This document shows positions 28,345 to 37,815 of a stretch of 46,665 nucleotides of DNA, one piece after another (the first letter of the stretch is position 1; each line of letters starts with the position of its first letter). Location: NCBI GenBank assembly GCA_023388355.1, contig JAEWGI010000013.1:1-46665 (forward strand), read 5' to 3'. The notes below the pieces were generated by a model. The model ran no database searches. It saw only the letters and a program-made list of their open reading frames with translations, and was not told where the DNA came from. This stretch comes from Pseudomonadota bacterium (GTDB lineage Bacteria; Pseudomonadota; Gammaproteobacteria; Xanthomonadales; Xanthomonadaceae). Made by a program: the position numbers and the translations under genes.

Positions 28345-31300
28345 ACGTGTCGCGCCCCTTCATCCTGCGCCCGGTGGCCACCTCGCTGCTGATGGTGGCG
28401 CTGCTGCTGTCGGGGCTGTTCGCCTACCGGCTGCTGCCGGTGTCGGCGCTGCCGCAGGTGGACTACCCGATCATCCAGGTGATGACCCTGTACCCGGGCG
28501 CCAGCCCGACGGTGACCACCAGCGCGGTCACCGCACCGCTGGAGCGCCGGCTGGGCCAGATCCCCGGGCTCAACCAGATGTCGTCCACCAGCTCCGGCGG
28601 CGCATCGGTGATCACCCTGCAGTTCTCGCTGGAAGTGGACCTGGGGGTGGCCGAGCAGGAAGTGCAGGCGGCGATCAACGCCGCGTCCAGCTTCCTGCCG
28701 GGCGACCTGCCGATGCCGCCGGTGTACCGCAAGGTCAACCCGGCCGACACCCCGATCCTGACCCTGGCGGTGACCTCGCCGACCGTGGCCCTGCCCGATC
28801 TCTACGACCTGGTGGACACGCGCATGGCCCAGCGCCTGTCGCAGCTGCCCGGCGTGGGCCTGGTCAGCCTGGCCGGCGGGCAGCGGCCGGCGGTGCGGAT
28901 CCAGGTCAACCCGAACGCGCTGGCCGCCACCGGCCTGGGCATGGGCGACATCCGCCGCGCGATCTCCGCGGCCAACGTCAACATGCCCAAGGGCAGCTTC
29001 GACGGGCCGACCCGGGCGATCATGCTCGACGCCAACGACCAGATGCGTTCGGCGCAGGAATACCGCGAGCTGATCCTGGCCTGGAACGAGGGCGCGCCGC
29101 TGCGTCTGGGCGACGTGGCCACGGTCGAACAGGGCCCGGAGAACAGCCATCTGGCCGCCTGGTCCGGGCCGATGCCGGCGATCCTGGTCAACATCCAGCG
29201 CCAGCCCGGCGCGAACGTGATCGAGGTGGTGGACCGGGTGCAGGCGCTGCTGCCGCAGCTGCGCGCGGCGATGCCCGCCGCGGTGCAGGTGGAGGTGCTC
29301 AGCGACCGCACCGAATCGATCCGCGCCTCGATCAGGGGCGTGCAGCACGAGCTGCTGCTGGCCATCGCCCTGGTGGTGGGCGTGACCTTCGTGTTCCTGC
29401 GCACCATCCCGGCCACGATCATTCCCTCGATCGCGGTGCCGCTGTCGCTGGTGGCCACGTTCGGGGTGATGCTGCTGGCCGGGTTCTCGCTCAACAACCT
29501 CACCCTGATGGCGCTGACCATCGCCACCGGCTTCGTGGTCGACGACGCCATCGTGATGCTGGAGAACATCGCCCGGCGCATGGAGGGCGGCGAAGGCGCG
29601 ATGGAGGCCGCGCTCAAGGGCGCGCGCCAGATCGGCTTCACCCTGGTGTCGCTGACGGTGTCGCTGATCGCGGTGCTGATCCCGCTGCTGTTCATGGGCG
29701 ACGTGGTGGGCAAGCTGTTCCACGAATTCGCGATCACCCTGGCGGTGGCGATCGCGATCTCGCTGGTGGTCTCGCTCACGCTCACGCCGATGCTGTGCGC
29801 GCGCTTCCTCAAGGCCGGCCACGCCCATCCGCCGGCCGATGCGGACAGCGGCGCGCAGGGCGACATGTTCGACCGGGTGATCGCCGCCTACGACCGCGGC
29901 CTGCACTGGGTGCTGGACCGCCAGCCGCTGATGCTGGGCGCGACCGTGGCCACCCTGGCGCTGACCGCGGGGCTGTACCTGCTCACGCCCAAGGGCTTCT
30001 TCCCGGTCCAGGACGCCGGCCTGGTGCAGGGCATCAGCGAGGCGCCGCAGTCGATCTCGTTCGATGCCATGGCCCGGCGCCAGCAGGCGCTGGCCGCGGC
30101 GATCCTCGAGGATCCGGACGTGGCCTCGCTGTCGTCCTTCATCGGCGTGGACGGCAACAACGCCACCCTCAACAGCGGACGGCTGCTGATCGAACTCGTC
30201 CCGCACGGCGAGCGCGACAGCGGCGCGCCGGAGGTGATCGAGCGGCTCAAGCAGCGCGCCGCCCAGGTGTCCGGCATCGACCTGTACCTGCAGCCGGTGC
30301 AGGAGCTGAGCATCGAGGACCGGGTCAGCCGCACCCAGTACCAGTTCGCGCTCACCACGCCCGATGCGGCCGCGCTGTCGCTGTGGACCGGGCGCCTGCT
30401 CGAGGCACTGCGCGAGGAGCCGGCGCTGGCGGACGTGGCCAGCGACCTGGCCGACCAGGGCCTGCAGGCCTGGGTCGACATCGACCGCGATGCGGCCGCG
30501 CGCCTGGGCATCCCGGTGTCGGCGGTCGCCGATGCGCTGTACGACGCCTTCGGCCAGCGACAGGTCTCGACCATCTTCACCCACGCCAACCAGTACCGGG
30601 TGGTGCTGGAGGCCGACCCGCGCTTCCAGCTGGGTCCGGAGGCGATCGGCCGCATCCACGTGGCCACCGCCGACGGCCGGCAGACGCCGCTGTCGGGCAT
30701 CGCCAGCATCCAGACCCGGCCGGCCGCACTGCAGGTCAGCCACCTGGGCCAGTTTCCCGCCACCACGGTCTCGTTCAACCTGGCTCCGGGCGCTTCGCTG
30801 GGCGAGGCGGTGGCGGCGATCGAGCGCGTGCGCGCGGATATCGGCATGCCCGCCAGCGTGGAGTTGCGCCTGCAGGGCGCCGCCCTGGCGTTCCGCGCCT
30901 CGCTGTCGAGCACGCTGTGGCTGATCCTGGCCGCGGTGCTGGTGATGTACATCGTGCTGGGCGTGCTCTACGAGAGCTTCATCCATCCGGTCACGATCCT
31001 CTCCACCCTGCCCTCGGCCACGGTCGGCGCGCTGGCCGCGCTGCTGCTGACCGGGCGCAGCCTGGACCTGATCGCGGTGATCGGCATCATCCTGCTGATC
31101 GGCCTGGTGAAGAAGAACGCGATCATGATGATCGACTTCGCGCTCGAGGCCGAGCGCGAGCAGGGCATGTCCCCGCGCGAGGCGATCCACCGCGCCGCGC
31201 TGCTGCGCTTCCGCCCGATCCTGATGACCACCCTGGCGGCGCTGTTCGCGGCGATCCCGATGATGCTCGCCAGCGGCTCGGGCGCCGAACTGCGCCAGCC

Positions 31301-31451
31301 GCTGGGCCTGGTGATGGTGGGCGGGCTGCTGGTGAGCCAGGTGCTGACCCTGTTCACCACGCCGGTGATCTACCTGTTCTTCGACCGCTTCGTGCACCGC
31401 GCGCCGGCATCGGCAGCGGCGACGGACGACGGCGACGCCGCGACGGCCTGA
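28341..31451 (+). CDS. mdtB: RND multidrug efflux permease, MdtB-like
   Basis: This 1036-residue proton-driven inner-membrane transporter follows the HAE-RND plan of two repeats with 12 helices and two large periplasmic loops. It opens with [23 protein letters not shown] and [22 protein letters not shown]. The proton-relay Asp pair is in [14 protein letters not shown] (helix 4), and the helix 10 Lys is in [17 protein letters not shown]. In E. coli, MdtB pairs with MdtC as a heterotrimer (two B, one C); the two adjacent permease genes here match that arrangement. Its start overlaps the mdtA stop. Confidence 0.93.
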   Translation: MNVSRPFILRPVATSLLMVALLLSGLFAYRLLPVSALPQVDYPIIQVMTLYPGASPTVTTSAVTAPLERRLGQIPGLNQMSSTSSGGASVITLQFSLEVDLGVAEQEVQAAINAASSFLPGDLPMPPVYRKVNPADTPILTLAVTSPTVALPDLYDLVDTRMAQRLSQLPGVGLVSLAGGQRPAVRIQVNPNALAATGLGMGDIRRAISAANVNMPKGSFDGPTRAIMLDANDQMRSAQEYRELILAWNEGAPLRLGDVATVEQGPENSHLAAWSGPMPAILVNIQRQPGANVIEVVDRVQALLPQLRAAMPAAVQVEVLSDRTESIRASIRGVQHELLLAIALVVGVTFVFLRTIPATIIPSIAVPLSLVATFGVMLLAGFSLNNLTLMALTIATGFVVDDAIVMLENIARRMEGGEGAMEAALKGARQIGFTLVSLTVSLIAVLIPLLFMGDVVGKLFHEFAITLAVAIAISLVVSLTLTPMLCARFLKAGHAHPPADADSGAQGDMFDRVIAAYDRGLHWVLDRQPLMLGATVATLALTAGLYLLTPKGFFPVQDAGLVQGISEAPQSISFDAMARRQQALAAAILEDPDVASLSSFIGVDGNNATLNSGRLLIELVPHGERDSGAPEVIERLKQRAAQVSGIDLYLQPVQELSIEDRVSRTQYQFALTTPDAAALSLWTGRLLEALREEPALADVASDLADQGLQAWVDIDRDAAARLGIPVSAVADALYDAFGQRQVSTIFTHANQYRVVLEADPRFQLGPEAIGRIHVATADGRQTPLSGIASIQTRPAALQVSHLGQFPATTVSFNLAPGASLGEAVAAIERVRADIGMPASVELRLQGAALAFRASLSSTLWLILAAVLVMYIVLGVLYESFIHPVTILSTLPSATVGALAALLLTGRSLDLIAVIGIILLIGLVKKNAIMMIDFALEAEREQGMSPREAIHRAALLRFRPILMTTLAALFAAIPMMLASGSGAELRQPLGLVMVGGLLVSQVLTLFTTPVIYLFFDRFVHRAPASAAATDDGDAATA

Positions 31452-31453
31452 CC

Positions 31454-34400
31454 ATGCAGGCCCCGCGCGTCAACCTGTCGCAGGTCTTCATCCAGCGCCC
31501 GGTGGCCACCGTGCTGCTGGCGGTGGCGGTGGTCCTGTGCGGGATGCTGGCGCTGGCGCGACTGCCGGTGGCGCCGCTGCCGCAGGTGGATTACCCGGCG
31601 ATCCAGATCAGCGCCAACCTGCCCGGCGCGAGTCCCGAATCGATGGCCGCCACCGTGGCCACGCCGCTGGAGCGTGCCCTGGGCAGCATTCCCGGCATCA
31701 CCCGCCTGACCTCGTCCAGCAGCCAGGGCAGCAGCCGCATCGACCTGCAGTTCTCGCTCGACCGCGACGTGGACGAGGCCGCGCGCGAAGTGCAGGCGGC
31801 GATCAACACCGCCCGCGCGCAGCTGCCCTCGGGCATGCCCGGCATGCCGCAGCTGCGCAAGATCAACCCGTCGCAGGCGCCGATCATGACCCTGGCGCTG
31901 AGCTCGGCCACGCTCGCGCCCAGCCAGGTCTACGACGTGGCTTCCACCGTCATTGCGCAGAAGATCGCGCAGATCCCGGGGGTGGGCCAGGTGCAGGCCA
32001 GCGGCAGTTCGCTGCCGGCGGTGCGGGTCTCGCTCGATCCCGGCGCGCTGAACCAGTACGACATCGCCCTGGACGAGGTGGCCGGCGCGATCCGCGGCGC
32101 CAATGCGCTGCGCCCGCTGGGCCATGTGGCGCAGGACGACCGCCAGTGGCAGCTGGAAGCCAACCTGCAGCTGCGCACCGCGGCCGAATACCAGCAGCTG
32201 ATCGTGGCCTGGCGCGAGGGCCGCCCGGTGCACCTGCGCGACGTGGCCGAGGTCGCCGAGGGCACCGAGAACCGCCACGCCTCCGGCTTCCACAACGACC
32301 GCGCCGCGGTGCTGCTGGTGGTCAGCCGCCAGCCGGGCGCGAACATCATCCGCACCGTGGACGCGATCCACGCGCAGATGGACACGCTGCAGGCGCTGCT
32401 GCCGGCGTCCATCGACATGAAGGTGGTGATGGACCGCTCGCCGGTGATCCGCGCCACCCTGCACGAGGCCGAAGCCACCCTGGTGCTGGCGGTGGTGCTG
32501 GTGGTGCTGGTGGTGCTGGTGTTCCTCGGCAGCTGGCGCGCGGCGCTGGTGCCGTCGCTGGCGATCCCGGTCTCGCTGTTCGGCGCGCTGGCGATCATCT
32601 GGCTGGCCGGGTTCTCGCTCAACACCCTGTCGCTGATGGCGCTGATCGTGGCCGCGGTGCTGGTGGTGGACGATGCGATCGTGGTGCTGGAGAACATCTC
32701 CCGCCACATCGGCGCCGGGTTGTCGCCGCTGCAGGCGGCGCTGCGCGGCGCAGGCGAGGTCGGCACCACCCTGCTGTCGATGAACATCGCCCTGGGCGTG
32801 GTGTTCGTCTCGATCCTGTTCCTGGACGACTTCGTCGAAAAACTCTTCCGCGAGTTCTCGCTGACCCTGGTGGCGGCGATGGCGGTCTCGCTGCTGGTCT
32901 CGCTGAGCCTGACCCCGGCGCTGTGCGCGCGGCTGCTGCGCCCCCGCGATCCCACTGCCGTGGTGTGGCCCTGGGCCCGCCTGGGCGGGGCGCTGTTCGA
33001 GGGCGTGCGCAGCCTGTACCTGCGCACCCTGCGCGCGACCCTGCGCCACCTGCCGCTGGCGCTGGCGGTGCTGGCCGGCACGGTGGCGCTCAGCGCATGG
33101 CTGTTCACCCAGGTGCCAAGGGGTACCGTCCCCGAGCAGGACACCGGCCAGCTGCGCGGCTTCGCGCGCGGCGACGACGGCCTGTCGTTCCAGGTGATGC
33201 AGCCCAAGATCCAGGCTTATCGCGAGCTGCTGATGGCCGATCCGGCGATCGAGGACATCGTCGGCTACATCGGCGGCGGCACCGGGGTGAACAACGCCTA
33301 CATCATGATCCAGATGAAGCCGCTGTCCGAGCGCGGCGCCTCCAGCCGCGAGGTCATCGACCGCCTGCGCGCGCGGATGCCGCAGGTCCCCGGCGGCGTG
33401 ATGTGGCTGTGGGTGGACCAGGACATCCGCATCGGCGGCGGCAACGACGACGGCAACTACGAGTTCCAGCTGCTGTCTGGCGACATCGAACCGCTGCGCG
33501 AATGGACGCCCAAGGTGCGCGAAGCGCTGGCCGCGCTGCCGCAGCTGGTGGACGTGGACTCCAGCGGCGACGAGGGCATGCGCCAGGTGCGCCTGGAGGT
33601 GGACCGCGACGCCGCGACGCGCCTGGGCGTGGACATGCGCATGGTGGCCACCGTGCTCAACAACTCCTTCAGCCAGCGCCAGGTCGCCACCCTGTACGAC
33701 AGCCTCAACCAGTACCGGGTGGTGATGGAGCTGGACCCTCGCTACACCCAGAGCCCGGACACCCTGGAGCAGGTGTACGCCATCGCCGGCGACGGCCGTC
33801 GCGTGCCGCTGTCGGCGTTCGCGCACTGGGGCTACGGCATGGCCCAGGACCGCATCCAGCACCGTGAGCAGTTCGTCGCCACCCGGGTCAGCTTCGCCCT
33901 GGCCCCCGACGTGGGCCTGGACGAGGCCACCGCCGCGATCGAGGCCGCGGTGGCGCGGCTGATGCTGCCCACCACCGTGCAGGGCAGGCTGGGCGATGCC
34001 GCCGACAGCCTGCAGCAGCTGCGCGACCGCCAGCTGTGGATGATCCTGGGCGCGGTCCTGGCCGTGTACCTGGTGCTGGGCGTGCTGTACGAAAGCCTGG
34101 TCCAGCCGCTGGCGATCCTTTCGATCCTGCCGTCGGCCGGCATCGGCGCGCTGCTGGCGCTGCTGGCGTTCGACAGCGAGCTCAACCTGATCTCGCTGCT
34201 GGGGCTGTTCCTGCTGGTCGGCGTGGTGATGAAGAACACCATCCTGCTGGTGGACTTCGCCCTGGCCGCGCAGCGCGAGCGCGGCCTGGCGGCCGACGAG
34301 GCGATCGTCGACGCGGCGCGCCTGCGCTTCCGCCCGATCCTGATGACCAGCGTGGCCGCGCTGCTGGGCACCCTGCCGCTGATGCTGGCCACCGGCGAGG

Positions 34401-34600
34401 GCTGGGAGATGCGCCGGCCGCTGGGCATCGCCATCGTCGGCGGCCTGCTGGTGAGCCAGTGGCTGACGCTGTACACGACGCCGGCGGTGTTCCTGGCGCT
34501 GGACCGGCTGCGCGCCCGCGTGCGTGCAGCCGCGAGCCGGCGCGCGCAGCGGCGCCTGCCCGGTTCGTCGCATGCCGGCGGCGCTCCAGGGGACGGCTGA
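31454..34600 (+). CDS. mdtC: RND multidrug efflux permease, MdtC-like
   Basis: This 1048-residue permease is the second pump subunit. It has the same fold as its neighbour, with ATVLLAVAVVLCGMLALARLPVAPLPQVDYPAIQI at the start region as landmark, the Asp pair in LVVDDAIVVLENI and the Lys in GVVMKNTILLVDFAL. It starts 2 bp after the mdtB stop. The C-terminal tail is Arg/Ala-rich and about 20 residues longer than in E. coli MdtC. The gene ends 17 bp before the end of the convergent aminotransferase gene, with no terminator visible between them. Typical substrates of such pumps are bile salts, novobiocin and similar compounds; the actual substrates here are unknown. Confidence 0.93.
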   Translation: MQAPRVNLSQVFIQRPVATVLLAVAVVLCGMLALARLPVAPLPQVDYPAIQISANLPGASPESMAATVATPLERALGSIPGITRLTSSSSQGSSRIDLQFSLDRDVDEAAREVQAAINTARAQLPSGMPGMPQLRKINPSQAPIMTLALSSATLAPSQVYDVASTVIAQKIAQIPGVGQVQASGSSLPAVRVSLDPGALNQYDIALDEVAGAIRGANALRPLGHVAQDDRQWQLEANLQLRTAAEYQQLIVAWREGRPVHLRDVAEVAEGTENRHASGFHNDRAAVLLVVSRQPGANIIRTVDAIHAQMDTLQALLPASIDMKVVMDRSPVIRATLHEAEATLVLAVVLVVLVVLVFLGSWRAALVPSLAIPVSLFGALAIIWLAGFSLNTLSLMALIVAAVLVVDDAIVVLENISRHIGAGLSPLQAALRGAGEVGTTLLSMNIALGVVFVSILFLDDFVEKLFREFSLTLVAAMAVSLLVSLSLTPALCARLLRPRDPTAVVWPWARLGGALFEGVRSLYLRTLRATLRHLPLALAVLAGTVALSAWLFTQVPRGTVPEQDTGQLRGFARGDDGLSFQVMQPKIQAYRELLMADPAIEDIVGYIGGGTGVNNAYIMIQMKPLSERGASSREVIDRLRARMPQVPGGVMWLWVDQDIRIGGGNDDGNYEFQLLSGDIEPLREWTPKVREALAALPQLVDVDSSGDEGMRQVRLEVDRDAATRLGVDMRMVATVLNNSFSQRQVATLYDSLNQYRVVMELDPRYTQSPDTLEQVYAIAGDGRRVPLSAFAHWGYGMAQDRIQHREQFVATRVSFALAPDVGLDEATAAIEAAVARLMLPTTVQGRLGDAADSLQQLRDRQLWMILGAVLAVYLVLGVLYESLVQPLAILSILPSAGIGALLALLAFDSELNLISLLGLFLLVGVVMKNTILLVDFALAAQRERGLAADEAIVDAARLRFRPILMTSVAALLGTLPLMLATGEGWEMRRPLGIAIVGGLLVSQWLTLYTTPAVFLALDRLRARVRAAASRRAQRRLPGSSHAGGAPGDG

Positions 34601-34617
34601 GCCGCCCCCGCGCAGGC

Positions 34618-35460
34618 TCAGTCCAGCGCGTCCCAGGGCGCATGCGCGCCGGCGTCGGCAAGCATCTGCATCAGCCCGGGCGCTTCGGCGTATTCCAGCG
34701 CATCGATGGCGACGATCGGCTGCACGGCGTTGGCGTTGCAGGAGAACGCGGCGCGAAACGCGGGCAGCCCGGCCACGGTCACCGGCCTGCGCTCCTGGGC
34801 CACGCCCTGCGCCTCGAGCCCCGCCTGCAGCAGCCGCTCGGCCGTGCCGCGCAGCGCCGGCGCCTGCGGCCAGGTCACGGCGTGGCCGTCCCAGAAGCCG
34901 ATGTTCCAGACCGTGCCTTCCGCGATGCGCGCGTCCGCGCCCCGGCCGTCGACGAACAGCGCGTCGTCATGGCCCGCCTTCAGCGCCTGGCGGCGATGGT
35001 GGAACAGCGGGAACGTGCCCACGTGCTTGAGGTGCGGCACCGGGCGCAGGAAGTCGCAGATGGCCACCCGCAGTGGGCGGGTCCGCGGCGGCTGCGGCGC
35101 GGACGCCACCACCAGCACGTCCAGCGCCACCTCGCGCAGCGGCTGGCGGTGGTCGAAATCGCGCGCGAACACGGTGACCCGCATCGTGCAGTCGCCGCCG
35201 GCCGCGCGCGCTGCGCTGGCCATCCAGCCGCGCAGCGCGCCTTCGTCCAGGCCGGCATCGAACAGCTCGGCATTGCCCTGGCGCAGCCGCGCCAGGTGCA
35301 GGTCCAGGCCCTGCACCGCGAGGCCGCGCACCGGCATCGCGGTGGTGTGCCCGTAGTTGACCTGTGCCAGCGCGCGCAGCGCGCCGGGATCGGCATCGGC
35401 ATCCGCGCCGTTGAGCAGCGCGACCGGCGCCTGGCTCACATCGACCCCGGCATCCGGCAT
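34618..35460 (-). CDS. Class IV aminotransferase / aminodeoxychorismate lyase-like PLP enzyme
   Basis: This 280-residue protein has the fold-type IV PLP pattern: the early VNYGHTTAMPVRGLAVQGLDLHLARL segment, the presumed PLP-binding Lys in VPHLKHVGTFPLFHHRRQA, the DDALFVDGRG strand and the AEGTVWNIGFW cofactor-phosphate loop. The family includes branched-chain aminotransferase, D-amino acid aminotransferase and 4-amino-4-deoxychorismate lyase (PabC); the sequence does not decide which. It is 15 bp downstream of ffh on the same strand and so probably co-transcribed. No folate (pabA/pabB) genes are in the window. Confidence 0.85.
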   Translation of the reverse strand: MPDAGVDVSQAPVALLNGADADADPGALRALAQVNYGHTTAMPVRGLAVQGLDLHLARLRQGNAELFDAGLDEGALRGWMASAARAAGGDCTMRVTVFARDFDHRQPLREVALDVLVVASAPQPPRTRPLRVAICDFLRPVPHLKHVGTFPLFHHRRQALKAGHDDALFVDGRGADARIAEGTVWNIGFWDGHAVTWPQAPALRGTAERLLQAGLEAQGVAQERRPVTVAGLPAFRAAFSCNANAVQPIVAIDALEYAEAPGLMQMLADAGAHAPWDALD

Positions 35461-35475
35461 CCGGCGCCGGACGGA

Positions 35476-36852
35476 TCAGCGGAACGGCATGCCACCGCGC
35501 CCACCCATGCCGCCCATCATCCCCTGCAGCCCGCGCATCATGCCCTTCATGCCGCCGCGGGCCATCTTGCCCATCATCTTTTCCATCTGCTGGTACTGCT
35601 TCATCAGCCTGTTGACGTCGGACGGATGCGTGCCCGAGCCGGCGGCGATGCGCGCGCGGCGCGAGCCGTTGAGCAGGGCCGGGTTGCGCCGTTCCTTCTT
35701 CGTCATCGAGTTGATGATCGCGATCATGCGCGGCACTTCCTTGCCCTGCTGCACCTGCTGCTTGAGGTGCTCGGGCACCTGGCCCATGCCGGGCAGCTTC
35801 TCCATCAGGCTGCCGATGCCGCCCATGCTCTGCATCTGCTCGAGCTGGTCGCGCATGTCGTTGAGGTCGAACTTCCTGCCCTTGGCGACCTTCTCCGCCA
35901 GCTTCTGCGCCTTGTCCTTGTCGACCTGCTGCTCGACCTGCTCGACCAGCGAGAGCACGTCGCCCATGTCGAGGATGCGGCTTGCGACGCGCTCGGGGTG
36001 GAACACGTCCAGGCCGTCGGTCTTCTCGCTGGTGCCGATGAACTTGATCGGCTTGCCGGTGACGTAGCGCACACTCAGCGCCGCGCCGCCGCGCGCGTCG
36101 CCGTCGGTCTTGGTCAGCACCACGCCGGTCAGCGGCAGCGCCTCGCCGAAGGCCTTCGCGGTATTGGCGGCGTCCTGGCCGGTCATCGAGTCGACCACGA
36201 ACAGCGTTTCGACCGGATCGACCGCGGCGTGCAGCGCCTTGATCTCGGCCATCATCGCCTCGTCGATGGCGAGCCGGCCGGCGGTGTCGACGATCAGCAC
36301 GTCGGCGAAGGACTTCTTCGCATCGGCGATCGCGTCGCGCACGATGTCCTCGGGCTTCTGCCCGGCCTCGGACGGGAAGAACAGCACGCCGGTCTGGCCG
36401 GCCAGGGTCCTGAGCTGCTCGATCGCGGCCGGGCGGTAGACGTCGGCCGATACCACCATCACCTTCTTCTTCCGGTCCTTCAGGTGCCGGGCCAGCTTGC
36501 CGACCGTGGTGGTCTTGCCCGCGCCCTGCAGGCCGGCCATCAGGATCACCGCCGGCGCCGGCACGTTGAGGTCGAGTTCGCTGGCCTGGGCGCCCATCAC
36601 CGCCGCCAGCTCGTCGCGCACCACCTTGATCAGGGCCTGGCCCGGGGTGAGCGACCTGAGCACTTCCTGGCCCACCGCGCGCACCTTGATGCGTTCGATC
36701 AGCGCCTGCACCACCGGCAGGGCCACGTCGGCCTCCAGCAGCGCGATGCGCACCTCGCGGGTGGCCTCGCGGATGTTCTCCTCGGTCAGCCGGCCGCGGC
36801 CGCGGAGGCGGTCGATGGTGCCGGACAGGCGCTGGGTGAGCGATTCGAACAT
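35476..36852 (-). CDS. ffh: Signal recognition particle protein Ffh (SRP54)
   Basis: This 458-residue GTPase binds 4.5S RNA and signal peptides of nascent inner-membrane proteins. The N domain starts MFESLTQRLSGTIDRLRG. The G domain shows GLQGAGKTTTVGKLA, DTAGRLAIDEAMM and TKTDGDARGGAALS. The C-terminal M domain is Met-rich, with a glycine- and methionine-rich tail. The start is the ATG with the family N-terminus; longer readings are not supported. In Xanthomonas and many relatives ffh lies next to rpsP; here they are about 8.7 kb apart. Confidence 0.98.
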   Translation of the reverse strand: MFESLTQRLSGTIDRLRGRGRLTEENIREATREVRIALLEADVALPVVQALIERIKVRAVGQEVLRSLTPGQALIKVVRDELAAVMGAQASELDLNVPAPAVILMAGLQGAGKTTTVGKLARHLKDRKKKVMVVSADVYRPAAIEQLRTLAGQTGVLFFPSEAGQKPEDIVRDAIADAKKSFADVLIVDTAGRLAIDEAMMAEIKALHAAVDPVETLFVVDSMTGQDAANTAKAFGEALPLTGVVLTKTDGDARGGAALSVRYVTGKPIKFIGTSEKTDGLDVFHPERVASRILDMGDVLSLVEQVEQQVDKDKAQKLAEKVAKGRKFDLNDMRDQLEQMQSMGGIGSLMEKLPGMGQVPEHLKQQVQQGKEVPRMIAIINSMTKKERRNPALLNGSRRARIAAGSGTHPSDVNRLMKQYQQMEKMMGKMARGGMKGMMRGLQGMMGGMGGRGGMPFR

Positions 36853-36882
36853 GGCGGAAACGTCGCGAAAACGGGGCCGCCG

Positions 36883-36888
36883 ATTATA
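36883..36888 (-). promoter_or_regulatory. ffh promoter, -10 element
   Basis: A perfect TATAAT lies 30 bp upstream of the ffh ATG on the minus strand, in the 112-bp gap to the divergent CcsA/YpjD gene. The -35 region is GC-rich and poor (ACGGCC at 17 bp). Confidence 0.5.
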
Positions 36889-36964
36889 GCGGGCGGGCGC
36901 CGGGTGGCCGTCGCGACGGCCGCCGCCGCTGCCCGGCGCGGCGGGTTCGTGCGACACTTTCCCG

Positions 36965-37753
36965 ATGCCAGTCGTTCTCATCGCCGTCGTGTTCTACCTG
37001 CTCGCCGCGTGGCTGGTCGTGCGCCGGCTGCAGGCGCGGCAGGGGGCCGGCGCCGGCTTCTGGCTGCTGACGGCGGTGAGCGCGGTGGCGCTGCACGGCC
37101 TGTTCCACTACCTGGCGTGGCGCGGGGGCGCGGGCGTGGACCTGCACTTCTTCTCGGCGCTGTCGCTGGTGAGCCTGGGAATGGCGGCGCTGACCACGCT
37201 CTACGCCGCCAGCGGGCGCATGGGCGCGCTGGGGGTGGTGGTGTTCCCGGTCGCGGCGCTGTGCCTGCTCGGCGACGCGCTGGCCACGACCACGGTGGCG
37301 CGCACGCTCGACTGGCGGCTGGAGCTGCACGCCTGGCTGGCCCTGCTCGCCTACGCCACGCTCGCCATCGCCGCGCTGCTGGCGATCATGCTGTGGGCGC
37401 AGGAGCGCGCCCTGCGGCGACGCGAATTCCACGCCTGGTCGCGGGTGCTGCCGCCGCTGACCGAGCTCGAAAGCCTGCTGTTCCGCAGCATCTGGGCCGG
37501 CTTCGTGCTGCTGACCGCGACCCTGCTGACCGGGGCGCTGTTCGTGCACGACTTCTTCGCCCAGCACCTGATCCACAAGTCGGTGCTGAGCCTGCTGTCG
37601 TGGCTGGTGTTCGGCGCGCTGCTGGTCGGCCGCTGGCGCTACGGCTGGCGCGGCAGCAAGGCCGTGCACCTGACCCTGGTGGCGATGGCGCTGCTGGTGC
37701 TGGCCTTCTTCGGCAGCAAGTTCGTGCTGGAGCTGCTGCTGCAGCGGACCTGA
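36965..37753 (+). CDS. Cytochrome c assembly-type membrane protein (CcsA/YpjD family)
   Basis: This 262-residue polytopic protein has about eight hydrophobic helices. It shows the CcsA/HemX-like pattern, including WLALLAYATLAIAALLAIMLWAQERALRRREFH and the conserved LESLLFRSIWAGFVLLTATLLTG, followed by HKSVLSLLSWLVFGALLVGR. Members of the family take part in heme handling or cytochrome c maturation, but this YpjD-type branch is uncharacterised. It is divergent from ffh, an arrangement common in gammaproteobacteria. Confidence 0.9.
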   Translation: MPVVLIAVVFYLLAAWLVVRRLQARQGAGAGFWLLTAVSAVALHGLFHYLAWRGGAGVDLHFFSALSLVSLGMAALTTLYAASGRMGALGVVVFPVAALCLLGDALATTTVARTLDWRLELHAWLALLAYATLAIAALLAIMLWAQERALRRREFHAWSRVLPPLTELESLLFRSIWAGFVLLTATLLTGALFVHDFFAQHLIHKSVLSLLSWLVFGALLVGRWRYGWRGSKAVHLTLVAMALLVLAFFGSKFVLELLLQRT

Positions 37754-37815
37754 GCCCGGGCGCGAGAGCCGCGCCAGGACGCCGGAATTGCCGCCGGCAG
37801 GCCGGCGCGGACGGA

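Noticed and set aside
28113..34573. Two minus-strand frames of over 1000 codons opposite the mdt operon
   Set aside because: Very His/Gln/Arg-rich, no domains; both are antisense shadows of the RND genes.
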